Shown here: piece by piece, positions 1-12,100 of the stretch | Position numbering within the stretch: position 1 is the first letter of the stretch | Layout: each line of letters starts with the position of its first letter | The notes under the pieces: generated by a model | Told to the model about the DNA's origin: nothing | What the model saw: the letters and a program-made list of their open reading frames with translations, nothing else | Databases searched by the model: none | Assembly (NCBI GenBank): GCA_963681505.1 | Contig: OY811977.1 | Span: forward strand, 7,346,326 to 7,410,325 | DNA length: 64,000 bases | From: Eunapius fragilis | Lineage: Eukaryota; Porifera; Demospongiae; Spongillida; Spongillidae | Direction of reading: 5' to 3' | Translations under genes and position numbers: made by a program

Positions 1-1510
1 TGCTTTCCCCTTTGTCTCTTTTTTATTGTGACATGTATATGATAAATGCAATTGCTGCTGAAAATCTAACACACTCATATAAATCAAAATCCATTACAGT
101 ATACAAGTGAAATATAAATTGCGACACAAGTTTTTGATACAGTCTTTGTTCAGGTTTTATCAGATTCGTTTGTAAAACTTTGGATAATGTGTATATTCCG
201 CCAAGGTGTGTTGAATTATCACTGCTGTTGAACATAAATCCACACTAGCCTGTTGTCCCACGAAGTGATCCGGTTCAATACGGGGGTGCGTTTGTCCCGA
301 TTGAGGCCAAATTAGTCACCATGTTAGACAGGATGCTGTTAAGCACATATGTACTTCAAAAAGGTGGTATAGTGATATCATATTATACAGCTGGATACTC
401 TGATCCTTTAAATGGTGTTGTAGAATAGGATGCTGATTTCTTAGTACGGCGGGGCTAGTAGGTTAAGCCATAGTTTATTCATGGTCAAGCCGTATGACCT
501 ACAACAACATGCGTGGGGTACTTGTATTCGTGTTTTTGAAGAATGGTTAAAGTGCCGTGTGGGCCCGGTGGACGGTATCTTACACTGTAGGTCATAACTA
601 TAGTGCATCTGCTATTCTTCCACCCTTACATGTACAACGAATAGCCGATTATTAGAACCGTTCCCGGCCATGTTATTTCGGTCATCTACTAATGTTGAGG
701 TCACTAGTCACTACCGCGTATGGTCGGCAGTAGTGCGCGCCCGACTAGAGCGTCACGTCGACATTATAGTACTCAAACTGATCTGCTTTGGATGCAAGGG
801 AGTTAGTAGCACCTCATAATCTAATTGTTTTTGTGCCAGACTGTAAACACGTCAATTAATAACACTAGATTACATAGCCTATTATGGCAATATTTACATC
901 CAACCGAACTAAGTGGATATTTATTTAAAAGAAAAGTGCATGAAATTGATCTAAACCTTTCATAATCTGTGGTTTCGTGTAGAAAAACTTTTCGTTCTTA
1001 CCTTGGGGAGCACCTCATAATCACAAGGCTAGGAATCTCAATTTCTGATCGTTTGATTAAAAACCACATTTGCATGACGTCATATCTTTTGAAAGCACCT
1101 CATGATCACAAGGCTAGGAATCTCAATTAAGAAGCATGGGTCGGGGGGTGGGGGGTGGGGGGTGGGGGGGATTTTAAACCACATTTGCATGACGTCATGT
1201 CTTTTGAAATCACATAAAGAGGAATTACGTTTTTATAGCCAAGGAATACTGAAGTGTGAATTAATATCAGAAGACCTGCCCAAACTGCAGGGGGGAGCTA
1301 TGATGTGTGTTATTGCTGTGTGTTACACCCCACCCTCCCTACTATCCCCACTCTATGCTGTATATTAATCGCGTGCATAAAATCGTTGGATGATCGCACG
1401 TGCAGTACAATAACATGATGATATAATGCTGAAGGTCACACCAAAGAGTTCATGCGGGCGAGAGCGGACGGGGGGCGGGGGGGGGGGGGGGGGGGGGGGG
1501 GGGGGTGATC
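1..1510 (+). repeat. Outer part of the gene-family 5' module, direct copy
   Basis: This stretch repeats 3283-4830 in the same order and orientation: a CTTTGTCTC segment, the CCTGTTGTCCCACGAAGTG block, a GTGGGCCCGGTGGACGG block, the AGCACCTCATRATCACAAGG motif, a short reading frame around 1195-1330, and a terminal poly-G run. It is cut by the window edge, so its true start is unknown. No gene of its own is present, and the nearest family gene is the minus-strand copy at 2060. It is therefore either a tandem duplicate of the 5' module or the arm of another family unit lying to the left. Confidence 0.8.
1470..1505. repeat. Poly-G tract
   Basis: About 35 nearly uninterrupted G residues, with a single C near 1476, close the module copy. 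Equivalent G or C runs mark the same position in other copies (about 4799-4817, 5531-5551, 42597-42610, 56383-56407). The length is probably unreliable in the assembly. Confidence 0.9.
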
Positions 1511-1689
1511 AGACAACTATACCTAATACATGTTATCCCCAGTACATCAGAACAACTAACGTGCAAGTAAAGAGGCCGCGGAACAGCTAGCACAGGTATT
1601 AAAATGGCTGATTAGTAAAGTAGTATATCAGTGTGATGGCTGTCGATCGTGGGGGCTGTGGTGTGAGAATGGATTTATTAATTCAATTT

Positions 1690-2059
1690 TGCTGGGCGGA
1701 GGGATGCATCCGACGGTATGGGGAGGCTCTTCGTATTTTCTTTTCAAACCATTAATATTCAGACGACCACACACCAGAGCTCGTGCTGAATGCGTCATAT
1801 ACAATATGCATGCGACTAATAATTATACCACGCGCCCAATGTCAAGGAGAAATTATAGTGGGTGTGGCATAATATATTTACACCATATTAAATATATAAA
1901 CCTGATTGATATGTAAGAACATGCACATACATATAAACGATTGTACATAGAATACAACACGTATTACTGAAGAACGAACAAAATTAATTTCCTTGGCCAC
2001 AAGGTGTCCAACTGCATAGCCTCAATTGCTACTGTTTCTTGTTGTAAAAGTGCATTAAA
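1690..2059 (-). other. 3' flank of family gene 1
   Basis: This region matches the sequence downstream of the other family genes (60127-60456, and in reverse complement 37305-37745 and 50238-50670). Shared blocks include CAGACGACCACACACC and a GGGTGTGGCATAA stretch. It probably holds the 3' untranslated region and terminator. I did not find an unambiguous AATAAA signal at the expected distance. Confidence 0.6.
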
Positions 2060-2578
2060 TTAAAACGTGATTGTATCCATTGCTGATAAATTACATGGAC
2101 CCGCCACTTTCCCGCTACTGTCAAAGGAAATGGCACACGTCGTGTTCTCGTCCACTTTCTGAATCAGTGCACCGGAGGTTGTGCTTTGCTCCCATTCCGT
2201 TAGGTACGGCTCAGAGGGATAGTCCACCACAAGAACGTATTCATGAACGACAGTTTGGTTAGCTGTTACGTTCATTGGTAACGAGGTGGTATTGCTGACG
2301 TCTTCAGCAATGGAATGGTTTAGTTCTTTCAACATCAGGAACATTCCTGGCTTTCTTTTAAGCTCGAATTGTACTCGGTCGTTCTTGGGGTACTTGATAA
2401 ATACAGAAGGCGCCTTTATGCCTACACTATTGGCTGAGATGGTTCCGTTGTCGTAGACACGGACACACTTTCCTGCATTACGGCTGCACAAAGTTTTCTC
2501 GGCAGGGGCCGGAGCTGAGCGGGCAACGTACGCCACCAAAAGAGCAACAGCAAGGATCAGAAGTACTTTCATTGCCAT
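2060..2578 (-). CDS. Secreted four-cysteine glycoprotein, FGF-like beta-trefoil candidate (copy 1)
   Basis: A single-exon gene for 172 residues. Residues 1-22 are a classic signal peptide (MAMK then a Leu/Val/Ala core ending ARSA), so the product should enter the secretory pathway. The mature part has four cysteines (31, 38, 148, 162), enough for two disulfides, and seven N-X-S/T sequons (44, 87, 96, 103, 107, 145, 163). Residues 30-48 (LCSRNAGKCVRVYDNGTIS) resemble the first beta hairpin of FGF8/17/18-type proteins, and RVQF...GMFLMLK at 69-84 resembles the next strand pair. That assignment is my inference. The ATG is fixed by the signal peptide and a TATA box about 70 bp upstream. Three paralogues lie at 36771, 49704 and 60457. 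An unrelated secreted fold cannot be excluded. Confidence 0.85.
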   Translation of the reverse strand: MAMKVLLILAVALLVAYVARSAPAPAEKTLCSRNAGKCVRVYDNGTISANSVGIKAPSVFIKYPKNDRVQFELKRKPGMFLMLKELNHSIAEDVSNTTSLPMNVTANQTVVHEYVLVVDYPSEPYLTEWEQSTTSGALIQKVDENTTCAISFDSSGKVAGPCNLSAMDTITF

Positions 2579-2618
2579 GACCTTTCCCTACTGGGTATAT
2601 GCGTATCCACCTGTTTAG

Positions 2619-2653
2619 TGATGACTGAGTGACCCATCGAAGGCATTTATATA
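2619..2653 (-). promoter_or_regulatory. TATA box and initiator of family gene 1
   Basis: On the minus strand TATATAAATGCC (2642-2653) is followed about 20 bp later by ACTCAGTCAT, an initiator-like motif. The same pair, with nearly identical spacing to the ATG, precedes all four family genes, so the start site is probably near 2625. Confidence 0.75.
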
Positions 2654-4830
2654 CACACCTGGAATCACGTAGGGCCTATTAAGGAACGATGTCGATTCCT
2701 TATTTCGTTAAGTTAATCTAGCAATTGCAGTATTTAGCCATATTCAGCCATTTCCTTATATCCTGCTGATGCGTGTACACAGATAGTTGACAATGTAACG
2801 AATGAGACGCAATAGGTATAGAACAGAAGCCAAACTCACATTCAGTATTTTTTGTCTCGTTAAAGCCGGTTTACTAAATTAATGGCATAAATCCACACTA
2901 GAGATATTTACCACTAATCCGTTTTATGTACACATGTACATGTGCATTGTTACGGAAGAGAATGGCTGTCCCTACTTGAATACTGCAATGGACCTATTGC
3001 ACACATACCAATGCAACACACACACACTTTATACATTCATATCCCACAGGCCATCACTTCTTGTAATACTGTTATTTTCATGATATGATGATGGGAAATT
3101 GAGACATCTGTGTGCATGTATGCGTGTGCATGCGTGTATAGTGGGAGAGGCATATTTCGGCATATTTCATGTACCGATCTGATTATTAGCAATAGGTGTG
3201 CATAACAGTAGATGATGTTCATTTATATTTCCATGCATGTAGAAGTGCCAATATACATTCGTCAACTCCAAACACTAATGCTGCATTCCCCTTTGTCTCT
3301 ACTTTATATTGTGTCATGTATATGATAAAGGTAATCGCTGTTGAAACTCTAACACATTCGTATAAATCGATTTTATCCATTGCATTTCACAATGAAGAAA
3401 AACAAACAAAAAGAAAACTAACCGCGTGGAATCATATACAAGTGAAATATAAACTGCGACACAAGTTTTGATACTGTCTTTGTTCAGGTTTTATCAGATT
3501 CGTTTGTAAAACTTTAGATAATGTTTACATTCCGCCAAGGTATGTTGAATTATCACGGCTGTTGTACACAAATCCACACTAGCCTGTTGTCCCACAAAGT
3601 GATCCGGTTCAATGCGGGGGTGCGTTTGTCCCGATTGAGGCCAAATTTGTCACCATGTTAGACAGGATGCTGTTAAGTACATATGTACTTCATAAAGGAG
3701 GTATAGTGATATCATATTATACAGCTGGATACTCTGATCCTTTAAATGGTGTTTCAGAATTGGATGCTGATTTCTTAGTACGGCGGGGCTGGTAGGTGAA
3801 GCCATAGTTTATGCATGGTCAAGCCCAAGCCGTATGATCTACATCAACATGCGTGGGGTACTTATATTAGTGTTGTTGAAGAATGTGGGCCCGGTGGACG
3901 GTATCTTACACTGTAGATCATAACTATAGTGCATCTGCTATTCTTCCACCCTTACATGTACTACGAATAGCCGATTATTATAACCGTTACCGGCCATGTT
4001 ATTAATTTCATTGCGGTCATCGAGTCTACTCTTAAAAATAATATTGAGGTCACTAGTCACTACCTCGTATGGTCGGCAGTAGTGCGCGCCCGACTAGAGC
4101 GTCTAGTCGACATTATAGTACTCAAACTAATCTGCTTTGGACGCAACGGAGTTAGTCGCACGTTATTATCCAATTCCTTTTGTGCCAGACTGTAAACACA
4201 TGGATAAGTGGATATTTATTTATTTTAAAAAAGGTGCATGAAATTGATCTAAACCTTTCATAATCCGTGGTTTCGTGTAGAAAAACTTTTCGTTCTTACC
4301 TTGGGGAGCACCTCATGATCACAAGGCTAGGAATCTCAATTTGATACTTTGTTCTGATCGTTTGATTTGAAACCACATCTGCATGACGTCATGTCTTTTG
4401 AAAGCACCTCATGATCACAAGGCTAGGAATCTCAATTATGAAGCATGGGTCAGAGGGAGAGGGGAAGGGTCGGGGGGGGTGATTTAAAACCACATCTGCA
4501 TGACGTCATGTCTTTTGAAAGCTCATAAAGAGGAATTACGTTTTTATAGCCAAGGAATACTGAAGTGTGAATTAATATCAGAAGACCTGCCAAAACTGCA
4601 GGGAGGAGCTATGATGTGTGTTATTGCTGTGTGTTACATCCCACCCTCCCCACCCTCCCTACCATCCCCACCTCCGTCCCACTATATGCTGTATATTAAT
4701 CGCGTGCATAAAATCGTTGGATGATCGCACGTGCAGTACAATAACATGGTGATATAATGCTGAAGGGCACGCCAAAGAGTTCATGTAGGCGGAGCGGAGG
4801 GGGGGGGGGGGGGGGAGGGGGAGTGGGGGT
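2654..4830 (-). repeat. 5' module of family gene 1
   Basis: A long upstream tract shared with 30859-33000 and 61095-63240 in this orientation and with parts of 33.6-36.7 kb and 47.5-49.6 kb in the opposite orientation. Going away from the gene it holds a conserved ATCACGTAGGGCCTATTAAG block next to the TATA box, a CA-rich stretch near 3010-3030, the CTTTGTCTC and CCTGTTGTCCCACAAAGTG blocks, a tandemly doubled CTCATGATCACAAGGC motif (about 4311 and 4408), a TGACGTCA palindrome (about 4385 and 4502), and a poly-G run at 4799. No second gene is seen. A short frame near 4500-4724 is treated as a finding. Confidence 0.8.
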
Positions 4831-6175
4831 TGCAGGTGGGTGGGAGGCTATTTGCTAAACTGGTACCCACTCAGGGCTGGATAAAAAGTCGATGAAGTAC
4901 ATTTGTTTACTTCTACGACTCATGATGTCAGACGATTTTAGTATACGGCTGACTGCTATAATCCTTTAAATGTTGCAGCAAATTAATGTGTTGGTAATCA
5001 TGTAATTTGGGGCTAATAGGTCATGCCATACGAGATTAAATAGTAACATTAAAACGGTTGTGCTCTGGGGTTATTTATCCATTCCTTACGTGCATCTTTA
5101 AGCCGCTTATTCCAAATTAATATTAAGTGGCAAATGACATACGTTTTAGATCAACATATAGATTTTTGTTGCATATCGCAGTCCAAATCAGTAGGTTGAG
5201 TTACCTGTGGTCATCAGCCTCGCATTATATCCTATGGCATTGAAACCTAGTCCGTTTAGTTACAGGGAGCCAGTAGTACAATTATTAAGGCTTTATAAAA
5301 ACAGAGTAGAAGGATAGATGAGGATCAGTTTGAAGAGGCACAGGAGGATGGATGCAAAGCGCGCAAAATCTTTTCCCTCAGCCTTGTAGATATTAGGGGC
5401 ATTCATGAATTAGACAAGGGGGTGCACCAATGGAGGTACATGAAGAGGCACTGATCTATGGCCACAAACACGTCATTCCTCTTTGTGTTATCAAAAGACA
5501 TGACGTCATGCAGCGGTGGCTTTAGATTAACCCCCCCCCCCCCCCCCCCCCATGCTTAATATTATTATTGAGCTAGATGTCTTGTGCATGAGGCATGTTC
5601 ATTATGAGGTGCTCCTAAGATATAGAATCAAATGTTTATCTAAAGGGCCATGTGATGCTTAACGTGCATGGTGTCATCCATTTCACTGTTCTTTTTTAAA
5701 AATAAATATCGAAGTTCGTAAATATTGCCATTTTTAGGCTATATGGTCTAGTTGTACCAATTGATGTGTTTACAGTATGGCACCAAAGGAATTGAATAAT
5801 GAAGTGCTGCTAACTCCCTAAGCAGCTTAGTAGGTTTCCCTACTATGAATTGGATGGCGACGTGACCATCAACATTATCTGAACCTGCGGCAGCAGGTTC
5901 AATATAGGATTGATTGAAGGTTGAAATATGTCACTAGTAAATGCCCGAAATAAAATTATATGACATGGCCGGTTAACGTTCTAATAACCTAATGTTACCA
6001 TATGCTAGAATGGAAGTATATCAGCAATGACCTACAGCGCAACATATCGTCCACCCCGCCCCCACACCTCTACCATTCTTGAAACACACGAGTATAATCT
6101 ATAAATTCCTACATACCGTTAGGGAGAGAAGGTTTTGGTTAAACCTTGTCCCTTAATGAATAATTAGATGTGTCA
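4831..6175 (+). repeat. Palindrome spacer and inverted arm of the 5' module
   Basis: After the poly-G run comes a spacer of two blocks, Y (about 4900-5110) and X (about 5380-5450). Then an inverted copy of the module resumes: ATGACGTCATGCAG near 5502, a poly-C run at 5531, then CACTAGTAAATGCCCG and a CATATCGTCCACCCCGCC block near 6043. It matches 42400-43000 and 56080-56800. The arm stops near 6130-6175, where the minisatellite begins, so any plus-strand partner gene has been lost or displaced. Confidence 0.7.
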
Positions 6176-6184
6176 TGAATGTTA

Positions 6185-9100
6185 CCAGTGTTTCCAGTGT
6201 CGGCAGTGTATCCAGTGTTTGCAGTGTCTGCAGTGTCTCCAGTGTCTGCCGTGTTTCCAGTGTTTGCAGTGTCTGCAGTGTTTCCAGTATTTCCAGTGTT
6301 TCCAGTGTCTGCATTGTCTCCAGTGTCTGCAGTGTTTCCAGTGTCTGCAGTGTCTGCAGTGTTTCCAGTGTTTGCAGTGTTTGCAGTGTTTGCAGTGTCT
6401 GCAGTGTTTCCAGTGTTTGCAGTGTCTGCAGTGTCTCCAGTGTCTGCAGTGTTTCCAGTGTTTGCAGTGTCTGCAGTGTTTCCAGTGTCTGCAGTGTTTC
6501 CAGTGTTTGCAGTGTCTGAAGTGTTTCCAGTGTTTGCAGTGTTTGCAGTGTCTGCAGTGTTTCCAGTGTTTGCAGTGTTTCCAGTGTCTGCAGTGTTTCC
6601 AGTGTTTCCAGTGTTTGCAGTGTTTGCAGTGTCTGCAGTGTTTCCAGTGTTTGCAGTGTCTGCAGTGTCTCCAGTGTCTGCAGTGTTTCCAGTGTTTGCA
6701 GTGTCTGCAGTGTTTCCAGTGTCTGCAGTGTTTCCAGTGTCTGCAGTGTTTCCAGTGTTTGCAGTGTCTGCAGTGTTTCCAGTATTTCCAGTGTTTCCAG
6801 TGTCTGCATTGTCTCCAGTGTCTGCAGTGTTTCCAGTGTCTGCAGTGTCTGCAGTGTTTCCAGTGTTTGCAGTGTTTGCAGTGTTTGCTGTGTCTGCAGT
6901 GTTTCCAGTGTTTGCAGTGTCTGCAGTGTCTCCAGTGTCTGCAGTGTTTCCAGTGTTTGCAGTGTTTGCAGTGTCTGCAGTGTTTCCAGTGTTTGCAGTG
7001 TCTGCAGTGTCTCCAGTGTCTGCAGTGTTTCCAGTGTTTGCAGTGTCTGCAGTGTTTCCAGTGTCTGCAGTGTTTCCAGTGTCTGCAGTGTTTCCAGTGT
7101 TTGCAGTGTCTGAAGTGTTTCCAGTGTCTGCAGTGTTTACAGTGTCTGCAGTGTCTGCAGTGTTTCCAGTGTTTGCAGTGTTTGCAGTGTTTCCAGTGTC
7201 TGCAGTGTTTCCAGTGTTTGCAGTGTCTGCAGTGTTTCCAGTGTTTGCAGTGTCTGAAGTGTCTCCAGTGTTTGCAGTGTTTGAAGTGTCTGCAGTGTTT
7301 CCAGTGTTTGCAGTATTTCCAGTGTCTGCAGTGTTTCCAGTGTCTGCAGTGTTTCCAGTGTTTGCAGTGTCTGCAGTGTTTCCAGTGTCTGCAGTGTTTC
7401 CAGTGTTTGCAGTGTCTGAAGTGTTTCCAGTGTTTGCAGTGTTTGTAGTGTCTGCAGTGTTTCCAGGGTTTGCAGTGTTTCCAGTGTCTGCAGTGTTTCC
7501 AGTGTTTGCAGTGTCTGCAGTGTTTCCAGTGTTTGCAGTGTTTGCAGTGTCTGCAGTGTTTCCAGTGTTTGCAGTGTCTGCAGTGTCTCCAGTGTCTGCA
7601 GTGTTTCCAGTGTTTGCAGTGTCTGCAGTGTTTCCAGTATCTGCAGTGTTTCCAGTGTCTGCAGTGTTTCCAGTGTTTGCAGTGTTTGCAGTGTCTGCAG
7701 TGTTTCCAGTGTTTGCAGTGTTTCCAGTGTCTGCAGTGTTTCCAGTGTCTGCAGTGTTTCCAGTGTCTGCTGTGTTTCCAGTGTTTGCAGTGTCTGCAGT
7801 GTTTCCAGTGTTTACAGTGTCTGAAGTGTTTCCAGTGTTTGCAGTGTTTGCAGTGTCTGAAGTGTTTCCAGTGTTTGCAGTGTTTCCAGTGTTTCCAGTG
7901 TTTGCTGTGTCTGCAGTGATTCCAGTGTTTGCAGTGTTTGCAGTGTCTGCAGTGTCTGCAATGTTTCCAGTGTTTGCAGTGTTTCCAGTGTTTGCAGTGT
8001 CTGCAGTGTTTCCAGTGTTTGCAGTGTCTGCAGTGTTTCCAGTGTCTGCTGTGTTTCCAGTGTTTGCAGTGTCTGAAGTGTCTCCAGTGTTTGCAGTGTT
8101 TGCAGTGTCTGAAGTGTTTCCAGTGTTTGCAGTATTTCCAGTGTCTGCAGTGTTTCCAGTGTCTGCAGTGTTTCCAGTGTTTGCAGTGTCTGCAGTGTTT
8201 CCAGTGTCTGCAGTGTTTCCAGTGTTTGCAGTGTCTGAAGTGTTTCCAGTGTTTGCAGTGTTTGCAGTGTCTGCAGTGTTTCCAGTGTTTGCAGTGTTTC
8301 CAGTGTCTGCAGTGTTTCCAGTGTTTGCAGTGTCTGCATTGTTTCAAGTGTTTGCATTGTTTGCAGTGTCTACAGTGTTTCCAGTGTTTGCAGTGTCTGC
8401 AGTGTCTCCAGTGTCTGCAGTGTTTCCAGTGTTTGCAGTGTCTGCAGTGTTTCCAGTATCTGCAGTGTTTCCACTGTCTGCAGTGTTTCCAGTGTTTGCA
8501 GTGTTTGCAGTGTCTGCAGTGTTTCCAGTGTTTGCAGTGTTTCCAGTGTCTGCAGTGTTTCCAGTGTTTGCAGTGTTTCCAGTGTTTCCAGTGTTTGCAG
8601 TGTCTGCAGTGATTCCAGTGTTTGCAGTGTTTGCAGTGTCTGCAGTGTCTGCAGTGTTTCCAGTGTTTGCAGTGTTTCCAGTGTTTGCAGTGTCTGCAGT
8701 GTTTCCAGTGTTTGATGTGTCTGCAGTGTTTCCAGTGTCTGCAGTGTTTCCAGTGTTTGCAGTGTCTGAAGTGTTTCCAGTGTTTGCAGTGTTTGCAGTG
8801 TCTGCAGTGTTTCCAGTGTTTGCAGTGTTTCCAGTGTCTGCAGTGTTTCCAATGTTTGCAGTGTCTGAAGTGTTTCCAGTGTCTGCAGTGTTTACAGTGT
8901 CTGCAGTGTCTGCAGTGTTTCCAGTGTTTGCAGTGTTTGCAGTGTTTCCAGTGTCTGCAGTGTTTCCAGTGTTTGCAGTGTCTGCAGTGTTTCCAGTGTT
9001 TGCAGTGTCTGCAGTGTTTCCTGTGTTTGCAGTGTTTGCAGTGTCTGCAGTGTTTGCAGTGTTTCCAGTGTTTGCAGTGTCTGCAGTGTCTCCAGTGTCT

Positions 9101-12100
9101 GCAGTGTTTCCAGTGTTTGCAGTGTCTCCAGTGTTTGCAGTGTCTGCAGTGTTTCCAGTGTCTGCAGTGTTTCCAGTGTTTGCAGTGTCTGCAGTGTTTC
9201 CAGTGTTTGCAGTGTCTGCAGTGATTCCAGTGGTTGCAGTGTTTGCAGTGTCTGCAGTGTCTGCGGTGTTTCCAGTGTTTGCAGTGATTCCAGTGTTTGC
9301 AGTGTCTGCAGTGTTTCCAGTGTTTGCAGTGTCTGCAGTGTTTCCAGTGTCTGAAGAGTTTCCAGTGTCTGCAGTGTTTACAGTGTCTGCAGTGTCTGCA
9401 GTGTTTCCAGTGTTTGCAGTGTTTGCAGTGTTTCCAGTGACTGCAGTGTTTCCAGTGTTTGCAGTGTCTGCAGTGTTTCCAGTGTTTGCAGTGTCTGAAG
9501 TGTTTCCAGTGTTTGCAGTGTTTGCAGTGTCTGCAGTGTTTCCAGTGTTTGCAGTGTTTCCAGTGTCTGCAGTGTTTCCAGTGTCTGCAGTGTTTCCAGT
9601 ATTTGCAGTGTCTGCAGTGTTTCCAGTGTCTGCAGTGTTTCCAGTGTTTGCAGTGTCTGAAGTGTCTCCAGTGTTTGCAGTGTCTGCAGTGTTTCCAGTG
9701 TCTGCAGTGTTTCCAGTGTTTGCAGTGTCTGAAGTGTCTGCAGTGTTTCCAGTGTCTGCAGTGTTTCCAGTGTTTGCAGTGTCTGCAGTGTTTCCAGTGT
9801 TTGCAGTGTCTGAAGTGTTTCCAGTGTTTGCAGTGTTTGCAGTGTCTGCAGTGTTTCCAGTGTTTGCAGTGTCTGCAGTGTTTGCAGTGTCTGCAGTGTT
9901 TCCAGTGTCTGCAGTGTTTACAGTGTCTGCAGTGTCTGCAGTGTTTCCAGTGTTTGCAGTGTTTGCAGTGTTTCCAGTGTGTGCAGTGTTTCCAGTGTTT
10001 GCAGTGTCTGCAGTGTTTCCAGTGTTTGCAGTGTCTGAAGTGTTTCCAGTGTTTGCAGTGTTTGCAGTGTCTGCAGTGTTTCCAGTGTTTGCAGTGTTTC
10101 CAGTGTCTGCAGTGTTTCCTGTGTCTGCAGTGTTTCCAGTGTTTGCAGTGTCTGCAGTGTTTCCAGTGTCTGCAGTGTTTCCAGTGTTTCCAGTGTCTGC
10201 AGTGTTTCCAGTGTTTGCAGTGTCTGAAGTGTTTCCAGTGTTTGCAGTGTTTGCAGTGTCTGCAGTGTTTCCAGTGTTTGCAGTGTTTCCAGTGTCTGCA
10301 GTGTTTCCAGTGTTTCCAGTGTTTGCAGTGTTTGCAGTGTTTCCAGTGTTTGCAGTGTCTGCAGTGTCTCCAGTGTCTGCAGTGTTTCCAGTGTTTGCAG
10401 TGTCTGCAGTGTTTCCAGTGTCTCCAGTGTTTGCAGTGTCTGCAGTGTTTCCAGTATTTCCAGTGTTTCCAGTGTCTGCATTGTCTCCAGTGTCTGCAGT
10501 GTTTCCAGTGTCTGCAGTGTCTGCAGTGTTTCCAGTGTTTGCAGTGTTTGCAGTGTTTGCAGTGTCTGCAGTGTTTCCAGTGTTTGCAGTGTCTGCAGTG
10601 TCTCCAGTGTCTGCAGTGTTTCCAGTGTTTGCAGTGTCTGCAGTGTTTCCAGTGTCTGCAGTGTTTCCAGTGTTTGCAGTGTCTGAAGTGTTTCCAGTGT
10701 TTGCAGTGTTTGCAGTGTCTGCAGTGTTTCCAGTGTTTGCAGTGTTTCCAGTGTCTGCAGTGTTTCCAGTGTTTCCAGTGTTTGCAGTGTTTGCAGTGTC
10801 TGCAGTGTTTCCAGTGTTTGCAGTGTCTGCAGTGTCTCCAGTGTCTGCAGTGTTTCCAGTGTTTGCAGTGTCTGCAGTGTTTCCAGTGTCTGCAGTGTTT
10901 CCAGTGTCTGCAGTGTTTCCAGTGTTTGCAGTGTCTGCAGTGTTTCCAGTATTTCCAGTGTTTCCAGTGTCTGCATTGTCTCCAGTGTCTGCAGTGTTTC
11001 CAGTGTCTGCAGTGTCTGCAGTGTTTCCAGTGTTTGCAGTGTTTGCAGTGTTTGCTGTGTCTGCAGTGTTTCCAGTGTTTGCAGTGTCTGCAGTGTCTCC
11101 AGTGTCTGCAGTGTTTCCAGTGTTTGCAGTGTTTGCAGTGTCTGCAGTGTTTCCAGTGTTTGCAGTGTCTGCAGTGTCTCCAGTGTCTGCAGTGTTTCCA
11201 GTGTTTGCAGTGTCTGCAGTGTTTCCAGTGTCTGCAGTGTTTCCAGTGTCTGCAGTGTTTCCAGTGTTTGCAGTGTCTGAAGTGTTTCCAGTGTCTGCAG
11301 TGTTTACAGTGTCTGCAGTGTCTGCAGTGTTTCCAGTGTTTGCAGTGTTTGCAGTGTTTCCAGTGTCTGCAGTGTTTCCAGTGTTTGCAGTGTCTGCAGT
11401 GTTTCCAGTGTTTGCAGTGTCTGAAGTGTCTCCAGTGTTTGCAGTGTTTGAAGTGTCTGCAGTGTTTCCAGTGTTTGCAGTATTTCCAGTGTCTGCAGTG
11501 TTTCCAGTGTCTGCAGTGTTTCCAGTGTTTGCAGTGTCTGCAGTGTTTCCAGTGTCTGCAGTGTTTCCAGTGTTTGCAGTGTCTGAAGTGTTTCCAGTGT
11601 TTGCAGTGTTTGTAGTGTCTGCAGTGTTTCCAGGGTTTGCAGTGTTTCCAGTGTCTGCAGTGTTTCCAGTGTTTGCAGTGTCTGCAGTGTTTCCAGTGTT
11701 TGCAGTGTTTGCAGTGTCTGCAGTGTTTCCAGTGTTTGCAGTGTCTGCAGTGTCTCCAGTGTCTGCAGTGTTTCCAGTGTTTGCAGTGTCTGCAGTGTTT
11801 CCAGTATCTGCAGTGTTTCCAGTGTCTGCAGTGTTTCCAGTGTTTGCAGTGTTTGCAGTGTCTGCAGTGTTTCCAGTGTTTGCAGTGTTTCCAGTGTCTG
11901 CAGTGTTTCCAGTGTCTGCAGTGTTTCCAGTGTCTGCTGTGTTTCCAGTGTTTGCAGTGTCTGCAGTGTTTCCAGTGTTTACAGTGTCTGAAGTGTTTCC
12001 AGTGTTTGCAGTGTTTGCAGTGTCTGAAGTGTTTCCAGTGTTTGCAGTGTTTCCAGTGTTTCCAGTGTTTGCTGTGTCTGCAGTGATTCCAGTGTTTGCA

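Noticed and set aside
2071-2262. Plus-strand frame overlapping family gene 1, with counterparts at 37075 and 50020
   Set aside because: It is the antisense shadow of the conserved secreted-protein gene and lies wholly inside it.
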